DNA from: Flaviflexus salsibiostraticola
GTDB lineage: Bacteria; Actinomycetota; Actinomycetes; Actinomycetales; Actinomycetaceae
Direction: 5' to 3'
Assembly: GCF_003952265.1 (NCBI RefSeq)
Contig: NZ_CP034438.1
Coordinates: forward strand, 1,178,001-1,242,000
DNA length: 64,000 bases
A model generated the notes under the pieces. That model saw only the letters and a list, made by a program, of their open reading frames with translations, had not been told where the DNA came from and did no database searches. The translations under genes and the position numbers were made by a program. Shown here one piece after another: positions 1 to 9,549 of the stretch; the first letter of the stretch is position 1, and the number at the start of each line of letters is the position of its first letter.

Positions 1-756
1 CAGCGTATCGAGGGCTGAGCGGGCCGTGACCAGACGCTGGTGAGTGAGTACGACCTGCCCCGTGGCGAGTCGAGTGCGCTCAGCCAGGAAGGCCTCCCAT
101 GTGGCGCGCCATTGGGTGTAAGCGGCCAGCCATGCCGCGGCCCCGGTGTTATCGCGGACGTGGAGCAGCGCTTTAGCCAGGCCGTAGAGTTCCACTCCGG
201 CCTGAGTGCGGGGCCGGGTCGTGGTCTGGCGACGCACCTGGCTGAAAGCATGGAACGTACAGCGCTGGACCTTCGTGGTGGGCCAGTGCGCCCGGCGGGC
301 TTTGGCAAAGCCTGATCCACCATCGGTGACCACTACCTGTGGCGGTGCGATCCGGGCCAGCAGCGCACCCCAGGCCTGGCTGTGTTCACTGCGTGCGAGG
401 TACCAGCCCACGACATGGGTGTCGGTGGAGGCGATCAGGATCACGGCGCTGCGTCCGAGGTGGATCCCATCGACGTAGATCACCCGGTGGACCTCGTCGA
501 CCACCTCGGGGGTGGGCCACAGCTGCCAGAACCGTGCGGTGCGCCGACGGAAGGTCCGTCCCGCCCCGGGCAGGTCTCGCTGGCGCTGGCGGGAAAACAG
601 AAAGGACAAGAACAGGGCGAAGTCTTTCGCGGAGGTGTCGATCGCCGCTACGCGACTCGTCCTGCACCCGGCACAGCGGTAGCGCTGACGTCCCGTACTG
701 GTCTTTCCATAGCGTGTCATCGCCTGCTCGCACGGGCGGCAATAAGGAGTGTTCAC
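1..756 (-). CDS. IS1249-like transposase, C-terminus beyond window
   Basis: This is a DDE-type transposase for the flanking insertion sequence. The visible part is about 252 residues and has no internal stop. The N-terminus carries a zinc ribbon (YCRPC, then CAGC about 20 residues later). The RNase H-like core follows, with acidic residues visible in VIYVDGIHLG and VVTDGGSGF; the second is followed by a KVQRCTFHAF-type stretch typical of IS256/IS1249 enzymes. The start chosen is GTG at 756, just upstream of the first zinc-ribbon cysteines; ATG at about 720 would cut the ribbon. A GGGAGG lies directly against the GTG, which is closer than usual, so an upstream CTG or in-frame start cannot be excluded. 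The stop codon is outside the window. Confidence 0.75.
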   Translation of the reverse strand, partial: MNTPYCRPCEQAMTRYGKTSTGRQRYRCAGCRTSRVAAIDTSAKDFALFLSFLFSRQRQRDLPGAGRTFRRRTARFWQLWPTPEVVDEVHRVIYVDGIHLGRSAVILIASTDTHVVGWYLARSEHSQAWGALLARIAPPQVVVTDGGSGFAKARRAHWPTTKVQRCTFHAFSQVRRQTTTRPRTQAGVELYGLAKALLHVRDNTGAAAWLAAYTQWRATWEAFLAERTRLATGQVVLTHQRLVTARSALDTL

Positions 757-1020
757 CCTCCCTATCAGGCAACTTGGACCCGGCCTTTTCGGTGAGAACG
801 CGCCGAAAAGTCGGGATCAAACCAACACGAAATGTCCTATAAGCCGGCCCCGTGAAACCAACTTCAACCCCCACTTTTCCGCGTCAAAGCAACCAAAGGT
901 CGGGGTCAAGCCAACACGAAATGTCCACCCATCAAGTTCAGCCGCACGAACTTCAACACCGGCCTAATGGCGGCACAGCAACAAAAGATCAGGGTCAAAC
1001 CAACACGAAATGTCCTATAA
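1..1020 (-). mobile_element. IS1249-like insertion sequence, cut by window edge
   Basis: The element contains a transposase reading leftwards off the window, preceded by three copies of an end-like sequence. The outermost copy (about 990-1020) abuts the truncated reading frame that starts at 1055, so it is the likely element terminus on this side. The other terminus and the target duplication lie outside the window, so the exact boundary and family subgroup are not proven. The assignment rests on the transposase (zinc ribbon plus DDE-type motifs resembling IS1249 in the IS256 group). Confidence 0.7.
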
Positions 1021-1023
1021 GCC
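771..1023. repeat. Three 89-bp-phased copies of the IS end
   Basis: The core ccaacacgaaatgtcc occurs at 822, 911 and 1000, exactly 89 bp apart. Each is preceded by a (g)gtcaaa/g-type tract, and further upstream an aactt(c/g)aac block occurs at 771, 860 and 949. The units are diverged between these blocks, so this is an old or selectively conserved tandem array. It sits between the transposase start and the likely outer end of the IS. It could be iterated transposase binding sites or successive end duplications. No gene is seen in 757-1023. Confidence 0.75.
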
Positions 1024-1055
1024 GCCAGTGCAGCCGGGGATGAAGGTTTCCCCAT
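1024..1055 (-). pseudogene. Start of an attenuated gene (possibly ilvB), cut by the IS
   Basis: An ATG at 1055 has an excellent ribosome binding site (AGGAGG, 6 nt upstream). It opens MGKPSSPAALA and then runs into the IS end at about 1020. The gene lies 28 nt downstream of a terminator-like hairpin and a short leader peptide with Ile-Leu-Val-Val codons. That arrangement is known for actinobacterial ilvB (acetolactate synthase) operons, and ilvD lies 2 kb away. The identity of the gene is an inference; only about 11-15 codons survive here. The rest may lie beyond the IS to the left of the window. Confidence 0.5.
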
Positions 1056-1082
1056 GGTTCCTCCTTGAATCGGTATGGCAAT

Positions 1083-1110
1083 GAAAAGCCCCCTGCTTCT
1101 GACAGGGGGC
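1083..1110 (-). terminator. Attenuator hairpin
   Basis: Perfect inverted repeat GCCCCCTG/CAGGGGGC with a 7-nt loop (1088-1110), followed in the transcribed direction by CTTTTC. It lies 13 nt after the leader peptide stop and about 17 nt before the AGGAGG of the next gene, which is the position expected for transcription attenuation. Confidence 0.7.
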
Positions 1111-1123
1111 GCGCAACACAGCC

Positions 1124-1171
1124 TCAGCAGGCCAGTGCGGCGCGCCGTGGTACTACAAGAATCATTGCCAT
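1124..1171 (-). CDS. Leader peptide of branched-chain amino acid type
   Basis: This 15-codon frame reads MAMILVVPRRAALAC and stops 13 nt before a terminator hairpin. The run Ile-Leu-Val-Val fits translational sensing of branched-chain aminoacyl-tRNA. The Corynebacterium ilvB leader has a comparable Ile/Leu/Val run followed by arginines. The ATG at 1171 lies 7 nt after a TACTCT -10 element, so the transcript would start at or next to the A of the start codon (leaderless), which explains the lack of a ribosome binding site. A second ATG at 1165 is a weaker alternative. Confidence 0.65.
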   Translation of the reverse strand: MAMILVVPRRAALAC

Positions 1172-1208
1172 GTGCACAAGAGTAACCGCAGGCCCTTCTC
1201 CAGAGCAA
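1172..1208 (-). promoter_or_regulatory. Promoter for the attenuated operon
   Basis: Reading leftwards, TTGCTC and TACTCT are separated by 18 nt. The -10 box ends 7 nt before the leader-peptide ATG, placing the transcription start at the start codon. Confidence 0.5.
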
Positions 1209-1305
1209 GCCAAAAGTCCCGAATCTCAGATGGTGGCGTGCCGTCCTAGCTGATGAGATGACAAAAAGGGTGGGGCGAGAGACGGAAAAGAGCGCCGATA
1301 CAACG

Positions 1306-1333
1306 AAAAAGGGAGCCACGCGGCTCCCTTTTC
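1306..1333 (-). terminator. Terminator after the AspT-like transporter gene
   Basis: Stem GGGAGCC/GGCTCCC (1311-1329) flanked by A/T tracts on both sides (aaaaa on the left, tttt on the right), 15 nt beyond the stop at 1348. It could act in both directions. Confidence 0.8.
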
Positions 1334-1347
1334 GCTTGGATGAATCG

Positions 1348-2949
1348 CTACATCCCGCCGAGGAAATGGGCGACGAGAATCTTCGTGATCATCGCGACCG
1401 GATAGACGAGAGCGTACCCGAGCGCCACGCGCGGGTCGGCTCCCGTACGTCCGTTGGCGAAGGCGAGCACCGCGGGCTGGGTCTGAGCACCGCCGAGGAG
1501 GCCGGACAGTCTCGTCCCGCCCATCTTGAAGATGCTGCGCATGGCCGCATACAGTCCGACTGCCATGATCGACGTGACGAGGATGCCGAGGAGGAGGATC
1601 TTCCACCACTCATCACCGCTGAACGCCTGGCCGATCTGCCCGCCCGCGTTCGTGCCGGCCTGGGCGAGGAAGAGCAGAAGACCGAGCTCCGACATGACGG
1701 CGTTCGCCGACTTCGGCAGGGCCGTGACGACACTCCCGATCCTGCCGAGCCTGCCCATGATGAGACCGACGATGAGGACGCCGGCCGCGGCACCGAGTGA
1801 GAAGCTGCCGCCGCCCGGCATCGGCACCTCGATCGCGCCGAGGAGCATGCCGGCGCTGAGACCGAGGCCGAGGGCGACGGGGTTGATGTCGGTCAGGCCC
1901 TTGGACGAGTCGCCCAGCCAGCGGGAGATCTCCTTGAGCTTCATCGTCGGCCCGACGACGCGGACCCTGTCCCCCATCTCCACCATCATGGACGGGATGG
2001 CGAGCATATCCTGATCGGACCTGCGCACGCGGGAGATCTTCGCGCCCCAGCGCTCGGCGAGCACCTCGTCGAGCTCGGCGACGGTCTTACCGACGAGCCC
2101 GGGCTCGGAGACGGTGACGCGGCGGAAGTCGAGGAGGCGCCGGTCGGACCGGAGGGAATGGATGGATCGGTGCCCGAGCGCGGCCACGGCCTGCTCGACG
2201 GCGGCATCCTCACCGACGATCGTCACGAGGTCGCCCTCGTGGAGCTGCTCGCTCGAGGACGGGATCCAGATCGGGCCCTCCTCGCCGCGGCGGATGCGGG
2301 AAAACTCGATCTCCGCCCCGAGCCGCGCCATGATCTCCCCAACCGTCGGCCTATCGTCGCGGTCGACGCGGACGTTCTGGTGGGTGACCGGTGAGGGAGT
2401 GTCGGTGTCGAGATGCGCCTTCCGGAGTGCCGCGTTCGCCGCGATGATCATGCCGATGACGCCGAAGAGGTAGGCGACGGCATAGCCGACGGTGGCCGTG
2501 CCCGGGTCACCGGAGGATTCACCGGCGGCCGCGAGCGCCGGCGTGTTCGTCACAGCTCCGGCGAACGTTCCGGCGATGAGGGCGATATCCATGTCGAACA
2601 CGTAGGTGCCGACGAAGTAGGCCGCGACCGCGGCGAGGATGAAGAGGGCGACCATCGTCACGATGGGGCCGGTCGCCTGTTTGAGGGACTTGAAGAATGT
2701 GCCGCCGGCGTTGTTGCCGATGGCGAAGGCGAAGATGACAAGTCCGAGTGTTCCGACGATGTGCGGGATCGCGATCTCGTAGCCCTCGGCTGTTGCCCAG
2801 GCCGTGACCGCGATGGCGAGGAAGAGGACAGCGGCGGCCCCCAGGCCGACACCCTTGATCTTGATCTGCCCCAGCGCCATGCCGGCCCCGACCAGGAGAA
2901 AGGCCAGGAGGACCGGCTGCTCGGCCAAGAGCGTGAATATACCGTTCAT
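1348..2949 (-). CDS. AspT/YidE-family transporter with RCK_C domains
   Basis: Predicted 533-residue membrane transporter of the aspartate:alanine exchanger family (TC 2.A.81). About five hydrophobic segments occupy residues 1-165, among them a glycine- and asparagine-rich FAIGNNAGG and a GTFAGAVTNTPAL motif. The centre (about 200-345) is hydrophilic and holds two TrkA-C/RCK_C-like modules, each ending in a D(L/R)V(T/R) VVG pattern. A second membrane block follows, in which GLLGGAQTQPAVLAFAN mirrors the first half. The ATG at 2949 was chosen because AAGGGGTG sits 5 nt upstream; an in-frame upstream start has no such site. The substrate (an amino or dicarboxylic acid) cannot be deduced. It is transcribed alone and ends at a clear terminator. 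Confidence 0.85.
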   Translation of the reverse strand: MNGIFTLLAEQPVLLAFLLVGAGMALGQIKIKGVGLGAAAVLFLAIAVTAWATAEGYEIAIPHIVGTLGLVIFAFAIGNNAGGTFFKSLKQATGPIVTMVALFILAAVAAYFVGTYVFDMDIALIAGTFAGAVTNTPALAAAGESSGDPGTATVGYAVAYLFGVIGMIIAANAALRKAHLDTDTPSPVTHQNVRVDRDDRPTVGEIMARLGAEIEFSRIRRGEEGPIWIPSSSEQLHEGDLVTIVGEDAAVEQAVAALGHRSIHSLRSDRRLLDFRRVTVSEPGLVGKTVAELDEVLAERWGAKISRVRRSDQDMLAIPSMMVEMGDRVRVVGPTMKLKEISRWLGDSSKGLTDINPVALGLGLSAGMLLGAIEVPMPGGGSFSLGAAAGVLIVGLIMGRLGRIGSVVTALPKSANAVMSELGLLLFLAQAGTNAGGQIGQAFSGDEWWKILLLGILVTSIMAVGLYAAMRSIFKMGGTRLSGLLGGAQTQPAVLAFANGRTGADPRVALGYALVYPVAMITKILVAHFLGGM

Positions 2950-3034
2950 AAGACACCCCTTGATGGAGAACGATGCTGTCACCAAGTATGGCCCGCGAAA
3001 TGTCCGAATTGATGGGGCTGGGGTCCCGTGATGC

Positions 3035-3068
3035 TGTGCTGGGAGGTGAAGCTCTCACCTCCCAGCAC
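3035..3068 (-). terminator. Hairpin downstream of ilvD
   Basis: Stem of 15 bp (tgtgctgggaggtga with its complement) and a 4-nt loop, 45 nt past the ilvD stop. There is no U-tract, so termination strength is uncertain. Confidence 0.6.
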
Positions 3069-3112
3069 ACGTCCTATCAGACGGCGACCGGCCCGTCGAC
3101 CGGCCCTACGTC

Positions 3113-4954
3113 CTAGTCGTCGTCGAGGCTGCGCACCCCGCCGTACGTCGCCGAGCGGGCGAGCATGGCGTAGGCCTTGAGGGCCTTCGAGACCTTCCTC
3201 GGGCGCTCCTTCGCCGGCTTCCACGGGGCCGCACCCTTGGCGGCGCGGCGAGCCGCCAGCGTCTCATCATCGACGAGCAGCTCGAGGCGGCGGGTGGCGA
3301 CGTCGAGGACGATGCGATCGCCCTCCTCGATGAGGCCGATGGCGCCTCCGGCCGCGGCCTCGGGCGAGACGTGGCCGATGGAGATGCCGGAGGTCCCCCC
3401 GGAGAAGCGCCCATCCGTGATGAGTGCACAGGTCTTGCCGAGGCCGAGCCCCTTGAGGAAGGACGTCGGGTAGAGCATCTCCTGCATGCCCGGCCCGCCC
3501 TTCGGACCCTCGTAGCGGATGACGACGATATCGCCGGGCACGACCGACTTCGACAGGATGAGCTCGATCGCGTCCTCCTGGGAGTCGACGACTCTGGCCC
3601 TTCCCTCGAAGTGGAACAGGTCCTCGTCGATGCCGGCGGTCTTGATGACGGCGCCCTCTTCGGCGATGTTGCCGGACAGGACGGCGAGACCGCCGTCGGC
3701 CGTGTAGGCGTTCTCGACGGATCGGATGCAGCCGCCTGCGGCGTCCGTGTCGAGCTCCTGCCACTCGTTCGCCTGCGAGAAGGCCTGGGTCGTCCGCACG
3801 CCGCCGGGGGCGGCCTTGAAGAGCTCGATCGCCTCGGGCGCAGGATTCTCGGCGCGGATGTCCCAGCGGCCCAGCCAGTCGTCGATCGAATCGGAGTGGA
3901 CCGTGTGGACGTTCGTGCGCAGCAGCCCGCCCCTGTGGAGCTCACCGAGGATGGCGGGGATGCCGCCCGCACGATGGACGTCCTCCATGTGGTAGTTCGG
4001 GTGATTTGGGGCCACCTTCGAGAGGCAGGGGACCTGCCGCGACAACGCGTCGATGTCCTCGAGGGTGAAGTCGACCTCCCCCTCGATCGCGGTGGCGAGG
4101 ATGTGGAGGATCGTGTTCGTCGATCCCCCCATCGCCACGTCGAGGCTCATGGCGTTGAAGAACGCGTCCCGCGTCGCAATGTTGCGGGGCAGGACCGACT
4201 CGTCGTCCTCGTGGTAGTACCGCTTCGCCAGGTCAACGATCCTTCGTCCGGCCTCAAGGAAGAGCTCCCTGCGCGCGACGTGGGTGGCGAGAGTCGAGCC
4301 GTTGCCGGGAAGCGACAGGCCGAGCGCCTCGGTCAGGCAGTTCATCGAGTTCGCGGTGAACATGCCCGAGCAGGACCCGCACGTCGGGCAGGCGGCGGAT
4401 TCGATCTGGGCGAGCTGCTCGTCCGTGATCGACTCGTCGGCCGCGCCGGACATAGCGTCGACAAGGTTGACAGGGTGGTCGATGACTCCCTCGATCGGCT
4501 TGCCGGCCTCCATGGGGCCGCCGGAGACGAAGATGACGGGGATGTTGAGCCGCATGGCGGCCATGAGCATCCCGGGCGTGATCTTGTCGCAGTTGGAGAT
4601 GCAGACGAGCGCGTCAGCCGTGTGGGCATTGACCATGTATTCGACCGAGTCGGCGATGATCTCGCGGGAGGGAAGGGAGTAGAGCATCCCGTCGTGCCCC
4701 ATGGCGATGCCGTCATCGACCGCGATCGTGTTGAACTCCTTGCCGACCCCGCCGGCCTCTTCGATCGCCGAGATGACGAGCTGTCCCATGTCCTTGAGGT
4801 GGACATGGCCGGGGACGAACTGGGTGAACGAATTCGCGACCGCGATGATCGGCTTGCCGAAGTCATCGTCGCCCATTCCCGTCGCCCTCCAGAGGGCTCG
4901 GGCGCCGGCGAAATTGCGACCCTGAGTTGAGGTGGCTGAACGCAGTTGTGGCAT
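3113..4954 (-). CDS. ilvD: Dihydroxy-acid dehydratase
   Basis: Predicted IlvD/Edd-family enzyme of 613 residues. It dehydrates 2,3-dihydroxy-isovalerate and 2,3-dihydroxy-3-methylvalerate to the keto acids of valine and isoleucine. Iron-sulfur ligand motifs are visible: [10 protein letters not shown] near residue 120 and [19 protein letters not shown] near residue 200. The C-terminal [19 protein letters not shown] is the classic family signature. The ATG at 4954 has AAGGAG at 5 nt and gives the expected length; a longer upstream frame is not supported. It is divergent from xfp. It fits a branched-chain amino acid context together with the leader-peptide locus at 1.1 kb. Confidence 0.97.
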   Translation of the reverse strand: MPQLRSATSTQGRNFAGARALWRATGMGDDDFGKPIIAVANSFTQFVPGHVHLKDMGQLVISAIEEAGGVGKEFNTIAVDDGIAMGHDGMLYSLPSREIIADSVEYMVNAHTADALVCISNCDKITPGMLMAAMRLNIPVIFVSGGPMEAGKPIEGVIDHPVNLVDAMSGAADESITDEQLAQIESAACPTCGSCSGMFTANSMNCLTEALGLSLPGNGSTLATHVARRELFLEAGRRIVDLAKRYYHEDDESVLPRNIATRDAFFNAMSLDVAMGGSTNTILHILATAIEGEVDFTLEDIDALSRQVPCLSKVAPNHPNYHMEDVHRAGGIPAILGELHRGGLLRTNVHTVHSDSIDDWLGRWDIRAENPAPEAIELFKAAPGGVRTTQAFSQANEWQELDTDAAGGCIRSVENAYTADGGLAVLSGNIAEEGAVIKTAGIDEDLFHFEGRARVVDSQEDAIELILSKSVVPGDIVVIRYEGPKGGPGMQEMLYPTSFLKGLGLGKTCALITDGRFSGGTSGISIGHVSPEAAAGGAIGLIEEGDRIVLDVATRRLELLVDDETLAARRAAKGAAPWKPAKERPRKVSKALKAYAMLARSATYGGVRSLDDD

Positions 4955-5153
4955 CAAAGCTCCTTCAGATAAGCCTCCCGACACTCTACGACCGTCGCCC
5001 ATCGACACGGCGGAGGCGGTCAGGGTGCGAGACAGCAGGCCAGGGGGCCGGGCGAACGTCAAAGAAGCCTGGATGTCATCTCCGGCGCCATTGAGGCACG
5101 GGGCGCGCGGGGATAGGTTCGATGTGCGGCACACCACATGGAAGGACCCCATT
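4955..5153. promoter_or_regulatory. Divergent ilvD/xfp promoter region
   Basis: This 199-bp gap lies between two divergently transcribed genes, so both promoters must be here. Apart from the two ribosome binding sites (AAGGAG for ilvD, GGAAGGA for xfp), no convincing operator was recognised. Confidence 0.5.
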
Positions 5154-7574
5154 ATGCCGACCGTTTCTCAGGACATCATCGATTCGATCAGGAACCCGTC
5201 CGAGCAGGAGGTCGCGCATGTCGACGCCTGGTGGCGGGCCAACAACTACCTGACCGTCGGGCAGATCTACCTCAAGTCGAATCCGCTGCTGCGGCGACCG
5301 CTCGAGCCCGACGACATCAAGCCCCGCCTTCTCGGCCACTGGGGCACCTCACCGGGACTGTCACTCATCTACGCGCACGCCTCCCGCCTCATTCAGAAAA
5401 CCGGCCAGGAGATGATCTACATCACCGGTCCCGGTCATGGCGGTCCGGCAATCGTCGCCGCGACCTACCTCGAGGACACCTACACCGAGTGCTTCCCCGA
5501 CATCACCCAGGACGAGGAGGGCCTGCGCAGGCTGTTCCGGCAGTTCTCCGCACCCGGCGGGATCCCCTCCCACGCCTCGGTCACGACCCCGGGGTCGATC
5601 AATGAGGGCGGCGAGCTCGGTTACGCCCTCGTCCACGGGTTCGGCGCCGTCTTCGACAATCCCAACCTCATTGCCCTCACCGTCGTCGGCGACGGCGAGG
5701 CCGAGACAGCGCCCCTCGAGGGCTCGTGGAAGTCGATCTCCTTCCTCAATCCTGCCCGCGACGGCGCCGTCCTTCCCGTCCTCCATCTCAACGGCGCGAA
5801 GATCGCCTCACCCACCGTTCAGGGGCGGAAGGACCCCGACGAGGTGCGCAGGATCTACGAGGGCCACGGGTATGACGTCATCGAGGTCGAGGGCAGCGAC
5901 CTGCCCGGCATGCACTACCGCTTCGCCGACGCGCTGGGCGAGGCGTATTCGAAGATCCAGTCGATCCAGCACACCGCCCGGACGGAGGGCGTCATCCAGG
6001 GCCGACGGCCCCGTTGGCCGATGATCATCCTCCGCAGCCCCAAGGGGTGGACGGGCCCCACCACGGTCGACGGCGTTCAGATCGAGGGCACGTGGCGCTC
6101 CCATCAGGTGCCGCTCTCGGGCGTGAGGGACAACCCCGATCACCTGCGCCAGCTCGAGGAGTGGATGCGCTCCTACCGGCCAGAGGAGCTCTTCGACGAC
6201 GCCGGAAGGCCGACGGATGCTGTCCGCGCCATCAACCCGAGCGGTGAGTGGCGGATGTCCGCCCATCCCGCCGGCAATGGTGGCGGGCAGTACAGTCCGC
6301 TCGAGCTGCCCGACTGGCGCAGCCTCGCGATCGACTTCGACCCCGCGGAGCGGGGACGGTTCCGTGACGAATCGACGGCCTACCTCGGCAGGCTCCTCGA
6401 GCAGATCTACCGGCTCAACCCGACGACGTTCAGGCTCTTCTGCCCCGACGAGACGAACTCGAACAGGCTCGGCGCCGTCTTCAACGCCTCTGATCGGACC
6501 TTCATGGAATCGACCACCGAGGAGGATGTGAAGCTGTCCGCGGACGGCAGGGTTATGGAGGTTCTGTCCGAGCACCTGACCCACGGCTGGCTCGAGGGCT
6601 ACTGCCTGACAGGCCGGCATGGGATGTTCGCGAGCTACGAGGCGTTCGGCATGGTGAGCGTCTCCCAGACCGTCCAACACACCAAGTGGCTCAAAGAGGC
6701 GATCGACATCGACTGGCGGGAGTCCGTCCCCTCCCTCAACATCCTTCTGTCGTCGACCGCGTGGCGCAATGACCACAACGGCTTCTCCCACCAGGGACCG
6801 GGCGTCCTGTCGACGATCGTCAACATGCAGGGCAGAATTGTCCGCACCTACCTGCCGCCGGACGCGAACTGTCTCCTCGAGGTGTCGGACTATATCTTCA
6901 GGACGAAGGACCGCGTCAACGTCATCGTCCAGGACAAGCAGCCCCAGTTCCAGTGGCTGACTCCCGACGAGGCCCACGCCCACTGCCGCAAGGGCTTCGG
7001 GATCTGGGACTGGGCGGGGAACGAGGATCTCGGCTCGGGCGCGGACCCCGATATCGTCATCGCCTGCGCCGGTGACGTCGTGACGATGGAGGCCGTCGCC
7101 GCGGCACAGATCATCCGGCAGCGGCTCCCCCACATGAAGGTGAGGGTCGTCAACGTCGTGCGCCTCCAGACACTGTCCCGACCGAAGGACCACCCGACGG
7201 GGATGAGCGACCAGGACTTCGCCGAGGCCTTCACCGACACGACCGACGTCCTCTTCTGCTTCCACGGGTACGCGGGCGTCATCCACCAGCTCGTGCACGG
7301 CCGTCCCGATGTCGACCGATTCCATGTGCGCGGCTTCCAGGAGGAGGGAACGACGACGACACCATTCGACATGGTCGTCCGCAACAAGACGGACCGCTAC
7401 AGCCTCGTCATCGACGCCATCAACAACACGAGGCGGACGATTCGCGGCGGAGCCGATCTCAAGCGCTGGTGCGAGACTCAGCTCGAGCGCCACGAAGAAT
7501 ACAAGGTCGAGCATCTCGAGGACATGCCGGAGATCCTCGACTGGGCATTCGAGCCGAACCCCGCCTACTCCTAG
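5154..7574 (+). CDS. xfp: Xylulose-5-P/fructose-6-P phosphoketolase
   Basis: Thiamine diphosphate enzyme of 806 residues that cleaves xylulose 5-phosphate (and often fructose 6-phosphate) with phosphate to acetyl phosphate plus a triose or tetrose phosphate. It is the key step of the bifid or pentose phosphoketolase pathway. Visible signatures are [10 protein letters not shown], the TGPGHGGPA loop, the [17 protein letters not shown] motif and the diphosphate-binding [16 protein letters not shown]. The C-terminal half holds the FSHQGPG and ETNSNRL stretches characteristic of the family. ATG 5154 has GGAAGGA 8 nt upstream. Length agrees with bifidobacterial enzymes (about 820). Sugar preference (Xfp versus Xpk) is not decided by sequence alone. 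Confidence 0.95.
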   Translation: MPTVSQDIIDSIRNPSEQEVAHVDAWWRANNYLTVGQIYLKSNPLLRRPLEPDDIKPRLLGHWGTSPGLSLIYAHASRLIQKTGQEMIYITGPGHGGPAIVAATYLEDTYTECFPDITQDEEGLRRLFRQFSAPGGIPSHASVTTPGSINEGGELGYALVHGFGAVFDNPNLIALTVVGDGEAETAPLEGSWKSISFLNPARDGAVLPVLHLNGAKIASPTVQGRKDPDEVRRIYEGHGYDVIEVEGSDLPGMHYRFADALGEAYSKIQSIQHTARTEGVIQGRRPRWPMIILRSPKGWTGPTTVDGVQIEGTWRSHQVPLSGVRDNPDHLRQLEEWMRSYRPEELFDDAGRPTDAVRAINPSGEWRMSAHPAGNGGGQYSPLELPDWRSLAIDFDPAERGRFRDESTAYLGRLLEQIYRLNPTTFRLFCPDETNSNRLGAVFNASDRTFMESTTEEDVKLSADGRVMEVLSEHLTHGWLEGYCLTGRHGMFASYEAFGMVSVSQTVQHTKWLKEAIDIDWRESVPSLNILLSSTAWRNDHNGFSHQGPGVLSTIVNMQGRIVRTYLPPDANCLLEVSDYIFRTKDRVNVIVQDKQPQFQWLTPDEAHAHCRKGFGIWDWAGNEDLGSGADPDIVIACAGDVVTMEAVAAAQIIRQRLPHMKVRVVNVVRLQTLSRPKDHPTGMSDQDFAEAFTDTTDVLFCFHGYAGVIHQLVHGRPDVDRFHVRGFQEEGTTTTPFDMVVRNKTDRYSLVIDAINNTRRTIRGGADLKRWCETQLERHEEYKVEHLEDMPEILDWAFEPNPAYS

Positions 7575-7687
7575 GACACTTCCGGACCGGGATCGGCACG
7601 GCGCCGGCCTTCCCTACCGTCAGCGGTCGACGGCTGACATGCGGGGCGGCTGGCGCCAACGCGCTCCAGTTCGACCGCCGGCGTCCT

Positions 7688-8458
7688 CTACCGCGTTGAG
7701 TGCCTGCGTGAGGGGACGACCGCGAGCTCGCCGTCATCGAGTGTCAGCACCCTGATCGGCCATTCGTAGATCTCGCTCAGACTCTCCGAGGTGAGCACCT
7801 CATGGGGAGGCCCGACCCGATCAATTCTACCGCGGTGCATGAGGGCGATGACGTCACAGTGGGCCGCGGCGAGCTGGATGTCGTGCATGACAGCGACGAC
7901 GGTCCTTCCCGCGGCGGCGAGCTCGGAGCAGATCGACATCGTCCGCTCCTGGTGGGAGACATCGAGCGCGGCGGTCGGCTCATCGAGGAAAACGATGTCG
8001 GCATCCTGGGCGAGGACTCTGGCGAGGGTCACCCTGGCCGCCTCGCCACCCGACAGGCTCGTGATGTCTCGATCCTCCATACTCGTCATCGATGTGCGCG
8101 CGAGCGCTTCATCGACGATGCGGTCGTTCTCCTCGTCACCCGTGTCCCAGCTCGCCCTGCCCATGGCGACGATGTCCCGCACGAGGTAGGCGAACGGGAA
8201 GTCGCTGCTCTGCGGCATGACGGCCCGGGCCCGCGCCAGTTCCCTCCGGGACAGGGACGGCAGTTCCCGCCCATTCAGCTCGACTGTTCCCTCAGCAGGC
8301 CTGAGATCGCCCGTGAGGACGCCGAGGAGCGTGGACTTGCCGGTCCCATTCGGCCCGAGCAGGCCCATGACCCTCCCCGGCTCAACGTCGAGGCTGACGT
8401 CGGAGAGGATCTGCTTCGTCCCGTACGAGAAGCTGATCCCGTCGGCGCGGACGCTCAT
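7688..8458 (-). CDS. hmuV: Haem ABC transporter ATPase HmuV
   Basis: 256-residue ABC ATPase energising haem import. It has a Walker A GPNGTGKST near residue 36, a Q-loop in MPQSSDFPF, a signature LSGGEAARV, a Walker B IVFLDEPT and an H-loop in VMHDIQLAA. The divergent signature (GGEAARV rather than GGQQQRV) is usual for haemin or cobalamin importers. The start overlaps the end of hmuU by 4 nt (ATGA), which implies translational coupling. It is the last gene of the htaA-hmuTUV cluster. Its assignment to haem rather than another chelate comes from the HtaA neighbour. Confidence 0.92.
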   Translation of the reverse strand: MSVRADGISFSYGTKQILSDVSLDVEPGRVMGLLGPNGTGKSTLLGVLTGDLRPAEGTVELNGRELPSLSRRELARARAVMPQSSDFPFAYLVRDIVAMGRASWDTGDEENDRIVDEALARTSMTSMEDRDITSLSGGEAARVTLARVLAQDADIVFLDEPTAALDVSHQERTMSICSELAAAGRTVVAVMHDIQLAAAHCDVIALMHRGRIDRVGPPHEVLTSESLSEIYEWPIRVLTLDDGELAVVPSRRHSTR

Positions 8459-9549
8459 GACCTTCTCCTGCCGCCGTGGAGGTTTCTGCGGAGCAGGACG
8501 AAGAAGACGGGGCCGCCGACCAGCGCGGTGAAGATCCCGATCGGCAGATCCTGGAAGTTGACGATCGTCCGGGCGACCAGGTCGGAGCCGGTGATGAGGA
8601 CGGCGCCGCCGAGCAGCGACGCCGGGATGAGGTACCGATTGAGGGGGCCGAGGGCGAGGCGCATGATGTGGGGGACGATGAGTCCGACGAAGGCGATGAC
8701 CCCGGCATAGGACACGGCGGCCGCGGTGAGCAGGGCCGCGAGGACGATGGCGGAGCCGCGCAGCATCTGGACGCTGATCCCGACATGCCCGGCGGCCTTC
8801 TCCCCCAGTGCGAGGATGTCGAGCCGGCGGGCGATGAGGAGAGCCCAGGTGAGGGCGACCACGACGACGATTCCGACGATTCCCACCTGATTCCATGACG
8901 CCGCGTTGAGCGACCCCATCTGCCAGAACACGATCTGATCGCGCGCCGTGCTCGGGGCGATGTACGTCGCGATCGACGTCATCGCCGTGCACACGGCGGT
9001 GACGGCGATGCCGGTGAGGACGAGGGTGAGCGGCTCCGTCTTTCCGTCGTGGAGCGAGAGCGCATAGACGACAACCGCCGCAGTCAGTCCGGTGGCGAAG
9101 GCGGCGGCCGGGACGGCGAAGCCACCGAGGGCGAATGGGAAGAAGACGATGGCGGTCGAGGCGCCGACCGCTGCGCCCGAGGAGACGCCGATGATGCCGG
9201 GCTCCGCAAGCGGGTTCGAGAACACCGCCTGCATGACCGCCCCGGCGACCGCGAGCGCCGCCCCGACGAGAACGCCGAGGGCAATGCGTGGCAGGCGGAT
9301 GTTCCACAGGGTCGCCGTGTCGAGCGGGTCCTCGAGCGGTTCGGCGAGGCCGAAGCGCGCGAGGATCCCCTGCACGACGTCACCGGGTGCGATCGAGTAC
9401 TGGCCGATTGCGCTCGACAGAACGATGAGCGCAAGCAGCGCCACCGTCACCGTGGCGAAGGTGATGACGCGGCGCCGCCGGCGCCGCTCGATCCCGGCGG
9501 GCACTGCAGGGACCAGCGGCTGCGCCGGGTTCTCGGCCCGGACTGTCAC
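8455..9549 (-). CDS. hmuU: Haem ABC transporter permease HmuU
   Basis: FecCD/BtuC-type permease of 364 residues with about ten hydrophobic segments. It starts with a positively charged N-terminus (ERRRRRR) before the first helix at about residue 30. Family motifs include NPLAEPGIIGVSSGAAVGA and LRLPR-like NIRLPRIALGVLVGAALAVAG, and FVGLIVPHIMRL precedes the C-terminal helices. It starts with GTG, which overlaps the hmuT stop (GTGA), and ends overlapping hmuV, so the three transport genes are translated as a coupled unit. Confidence 0.93.
   Translation of the reverse strand: MTVRAENPAQPLVPAVPAGIERRRRRRVITFATVTVALLALIVLSSAIGQYSIAPGDVVQGILARFGLAEPLEDPLDTATLWNIRLPRIALGVLVGAALAVAGAVMQAVFSNPLAEPGIIGVSSGAAVGASTAIVFFPFALGGFAVPAAAFATGLTAAVVVYALSLHDGKTEPLTLVLTGIAVTAVCTAMTSIATYIAPSTARDQIVFWQMGSLNAASWNQVGIVGIVVVVALTWALLIARRLDILALGEKAAGHVGISVQMLRGSAIVLAALLTAAAVSYAGVIAFVGLIVPHIMRLALGPLNRYLIPASLLGGAVLITGSDLVARTIVNFQDLPIGIFTALVGGPVFFVLLRRNLHGGRRRS

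Noticed and set aside
815-1020. CRISPR-like array (three regularly spaced repeats)
   Set aside because: The spacers are themselves partly conserved, the period is 89 bp, and no cas gene is near. IS-end repeats explain it better.
906-1319. 137-codon minus-strand frame across the attenuator region
   Set aside because: Its in-frame ATG with AGGAGG at 1055 is the real start; the part upstream overlaps promoter and hairpin.
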